Source of the DNA: an uncultured Lachnospiraceae bacterium
GTDB lineage: Bacteria > Bacillota > Clostridia > Lachnospirales > Lachnospiraceae
Assembly (NCBI GenBank): GCA_910577065.1
Contig: CAJTLD010000062.1
Span: 1-7,617, forward strand
DNA length: 7,617 bases
Direction of reading: 5' to 3'
Both the position numbers and the translations under genes were made by a program. Under the pieces are notes generated by a model. That model did not search any database. It was given only the letters and a program-made list of their open reading frames with translations, and was not told where the DNA came from. This document shows positions 6,670-7,617 of this stretch, in pieces; within the stretch, counting starts at the first letter, position 1, and the number at the start of each line of letters is the position of its first letter.

Positions 6670-7617
6670 ATGGTGTTTCCAGGGAGAAACAGAAAGAAAC
6701 AGGGAGAAGTATTACATACGGAAAAGAGCCTGTATCCGGTTCTGCATGTGACAGACTGCTTGAATGATTACAAAAAAGATCTGATTGGAAAAGAAGTGGA
6801 ATCCCTGTTTGAACTTAATATGGTGGGCAGTTCTTTTTCCGGCGTATTGAAAAAAGCAGATCATTTCCATGAGCAGCTGCAGGAATTTGGGGATTCGTTT
6901 TCCAATATCAACGAAGCGGCGGGGCAGTTTGCCCAGGTACGGGAAGCAATCACGCAGACGGTATCGGAGACGAAAGGAAAAGTGGAAGAGTTAAAGGACA
7001 CTTCCATGAAAGTAGAACAGTCGTACAGCACGATGACGCAGACATTTGAGCAGCTTCAGGCCGCGGTTTCGGGCATCCAGCGGTGTATGGTTAAGATTGT
7101 ATCTATTGCAGACGAGACGAATATTCTGGCTATTAACGCGTCTATCGAGGCGTCCCGGGCGGGGGAGCAGGGCAAAGGATTTGCAGTAGTTGCGACAAAA
7201 GTGCGGGAACTTGCAGAAGAGATTAAGGGTCTGGCAAACGAAGTAGACAGCGGCATACGTGACGTACAGCATGGCACAAAGCAGCTAAACGGCAGTATTT
7301 TGGATTCCAAAGAAGCGCTTGGGACCAATATCGAAACGGTAAAAAGCACGGATGATTCGTTTCAGAATATTATTACGACGGCAGAAGGGGCGGCGTCGGT
7401 GCAGACGGAAATTTCGGGCGTAATTGAAGATTCCAGAAAGGAGCTGCAGGAGATTTGCCAGTTTTTTGATGAGATTAAACTGCAGTATCAGGAGGTTGTA
7501 AAACATATAGAACGCGCCAGCAAGCTTGGCACGACGAAAAGCGCTATGTTTGAGGATATAGACAACATGCTCTCGCAGATTCCGGCGATGCTTCAGGATA
7601 AAGAGCCGGAGGGAATT
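6670..7617 (+). CDS. Cytoplasmic methyl-accepting chemotaxis protein, partial (3' end outside window)
   Basis: The frame is open from the ATG at 6670 to the window end (316 codons, no stop). There is no signal peptide and no hydrophobic segment, so this is a soluble receptor. Residues 1-17 are basic and polar. Residues 18-60 form a short region (SLYPVLHVTD...LFELNMVGSSF) not matching a sensor domain I know. From about 60 on it is heptad-patterned coiled coil. The signalling tip is clear: IVSIADETNILAINASIEAS followed by RAGEQGKGFAVVATKVRELAEE, together residues 143-184, the conserved region that contacts CheA and CheW and forms receptor trimers. About 105 residues of coil lie before the tip and about 135 after it. 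The natural stop is probably close, since the sequence turns into a non-helical charged tail (KEPEGI) at the edge. Methylation sites cannot be assigned by eye. It sits 17 nt after the FIST gene, which likely supplies ligand sensing. No CheA, CheW, CheR or CheB is in the window. Confidence 0.88.
   Translation, partial: MVFPGRNRKKQGEVLHTEKSLYPVLHVTDCLNDYKKDLIGKEVESLFELNMVGSSFSGVLKKADHFHEQLQEFGDSFSNINEAAGQFAQVREAITQTVSETKGKVEELKDTSMKVEQSYSTMTQTFEQLQAAVSGIQRCMVKIVSIADETNILAINASIEASRAGEQGKGFAVVATKVRELAEEIKGLANEVDSGIRDVQHGTKQLNGSILDSKEALGTNIETVKSTDDSFQNIITTAEGAASVQTEISGVIEDSRKELQEICQFFDEIKLQYQEVVKHIERASKLGTTKSAMFEDIDNMLSQIPAMLQDKEPEGI

Overview
The window looks like chromosomal DNA of an anaerobic, low-to-mid GC member of the Bacillota, most likely class Clostridia and plausibly Lachnospiraceae. 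The grounds are strong AGGAGG-type ribosome sites, vegetative (sigma-A-like) promoters, a group B-type [FeFe] hydrogenase with its own ferredoxin-like domains, an NMT1/TauA-type substrate-binding protein, and a FIST sensor next to a soluble chemoreceptor. Placement below class level is inference from gene content and style.

Layout: (1) About 1-860, minus strand: a decayed gene for an ABC-transporter substrate-binding lipoprotein of the nitrate/sulfonate/taurine (NMT1/SsuA/TauA) type. It is spread over three reading frames, has no usable start, and runs off the left edge. (2) 920-2374, plus: an intact monomeric [FeFe] hydrogenase, with a good promoter and RBS just upstream. (3) 2526-5339, plus: a 937-residue secreted protein with a signal peptide, an acidic linker and tandem helix-plus-beta repeats. 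Its own promoter overlaps a perfect short palindrome, and a long hairpin that looks like a terminator follows the gene. (4) 5377-5596: a non-coding leader with a strong nested inverted repeat and a near-consensus promoter. (5) 5597-6652 and 6670-right edge, plus: a two-gene operon of a stand-alone FIST-domain sensor and a membrane-free methyl-accepting chemotaxis protein that is cut by the window end.

How they work together: the FIST protein and the soluble receptor are probably one split cytoplasmic sensory unit feeding CheW/CheA, whose genes are not here. The hydrogenase would dispose of ferredoxin electrons as H2 or sense redox state, and it needs HydE/F/G maturases encoded elsewhere. The large secreted protein has no obvious functional link to either neighbour and I cannot assign it a function. 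No phage, IS element, CRISPR, tRNA or rRNA was seen. The least explained items are the repeat protein with growing helical insertions, the structured leader before the FIST gene, and the split FIST/receptor pair.
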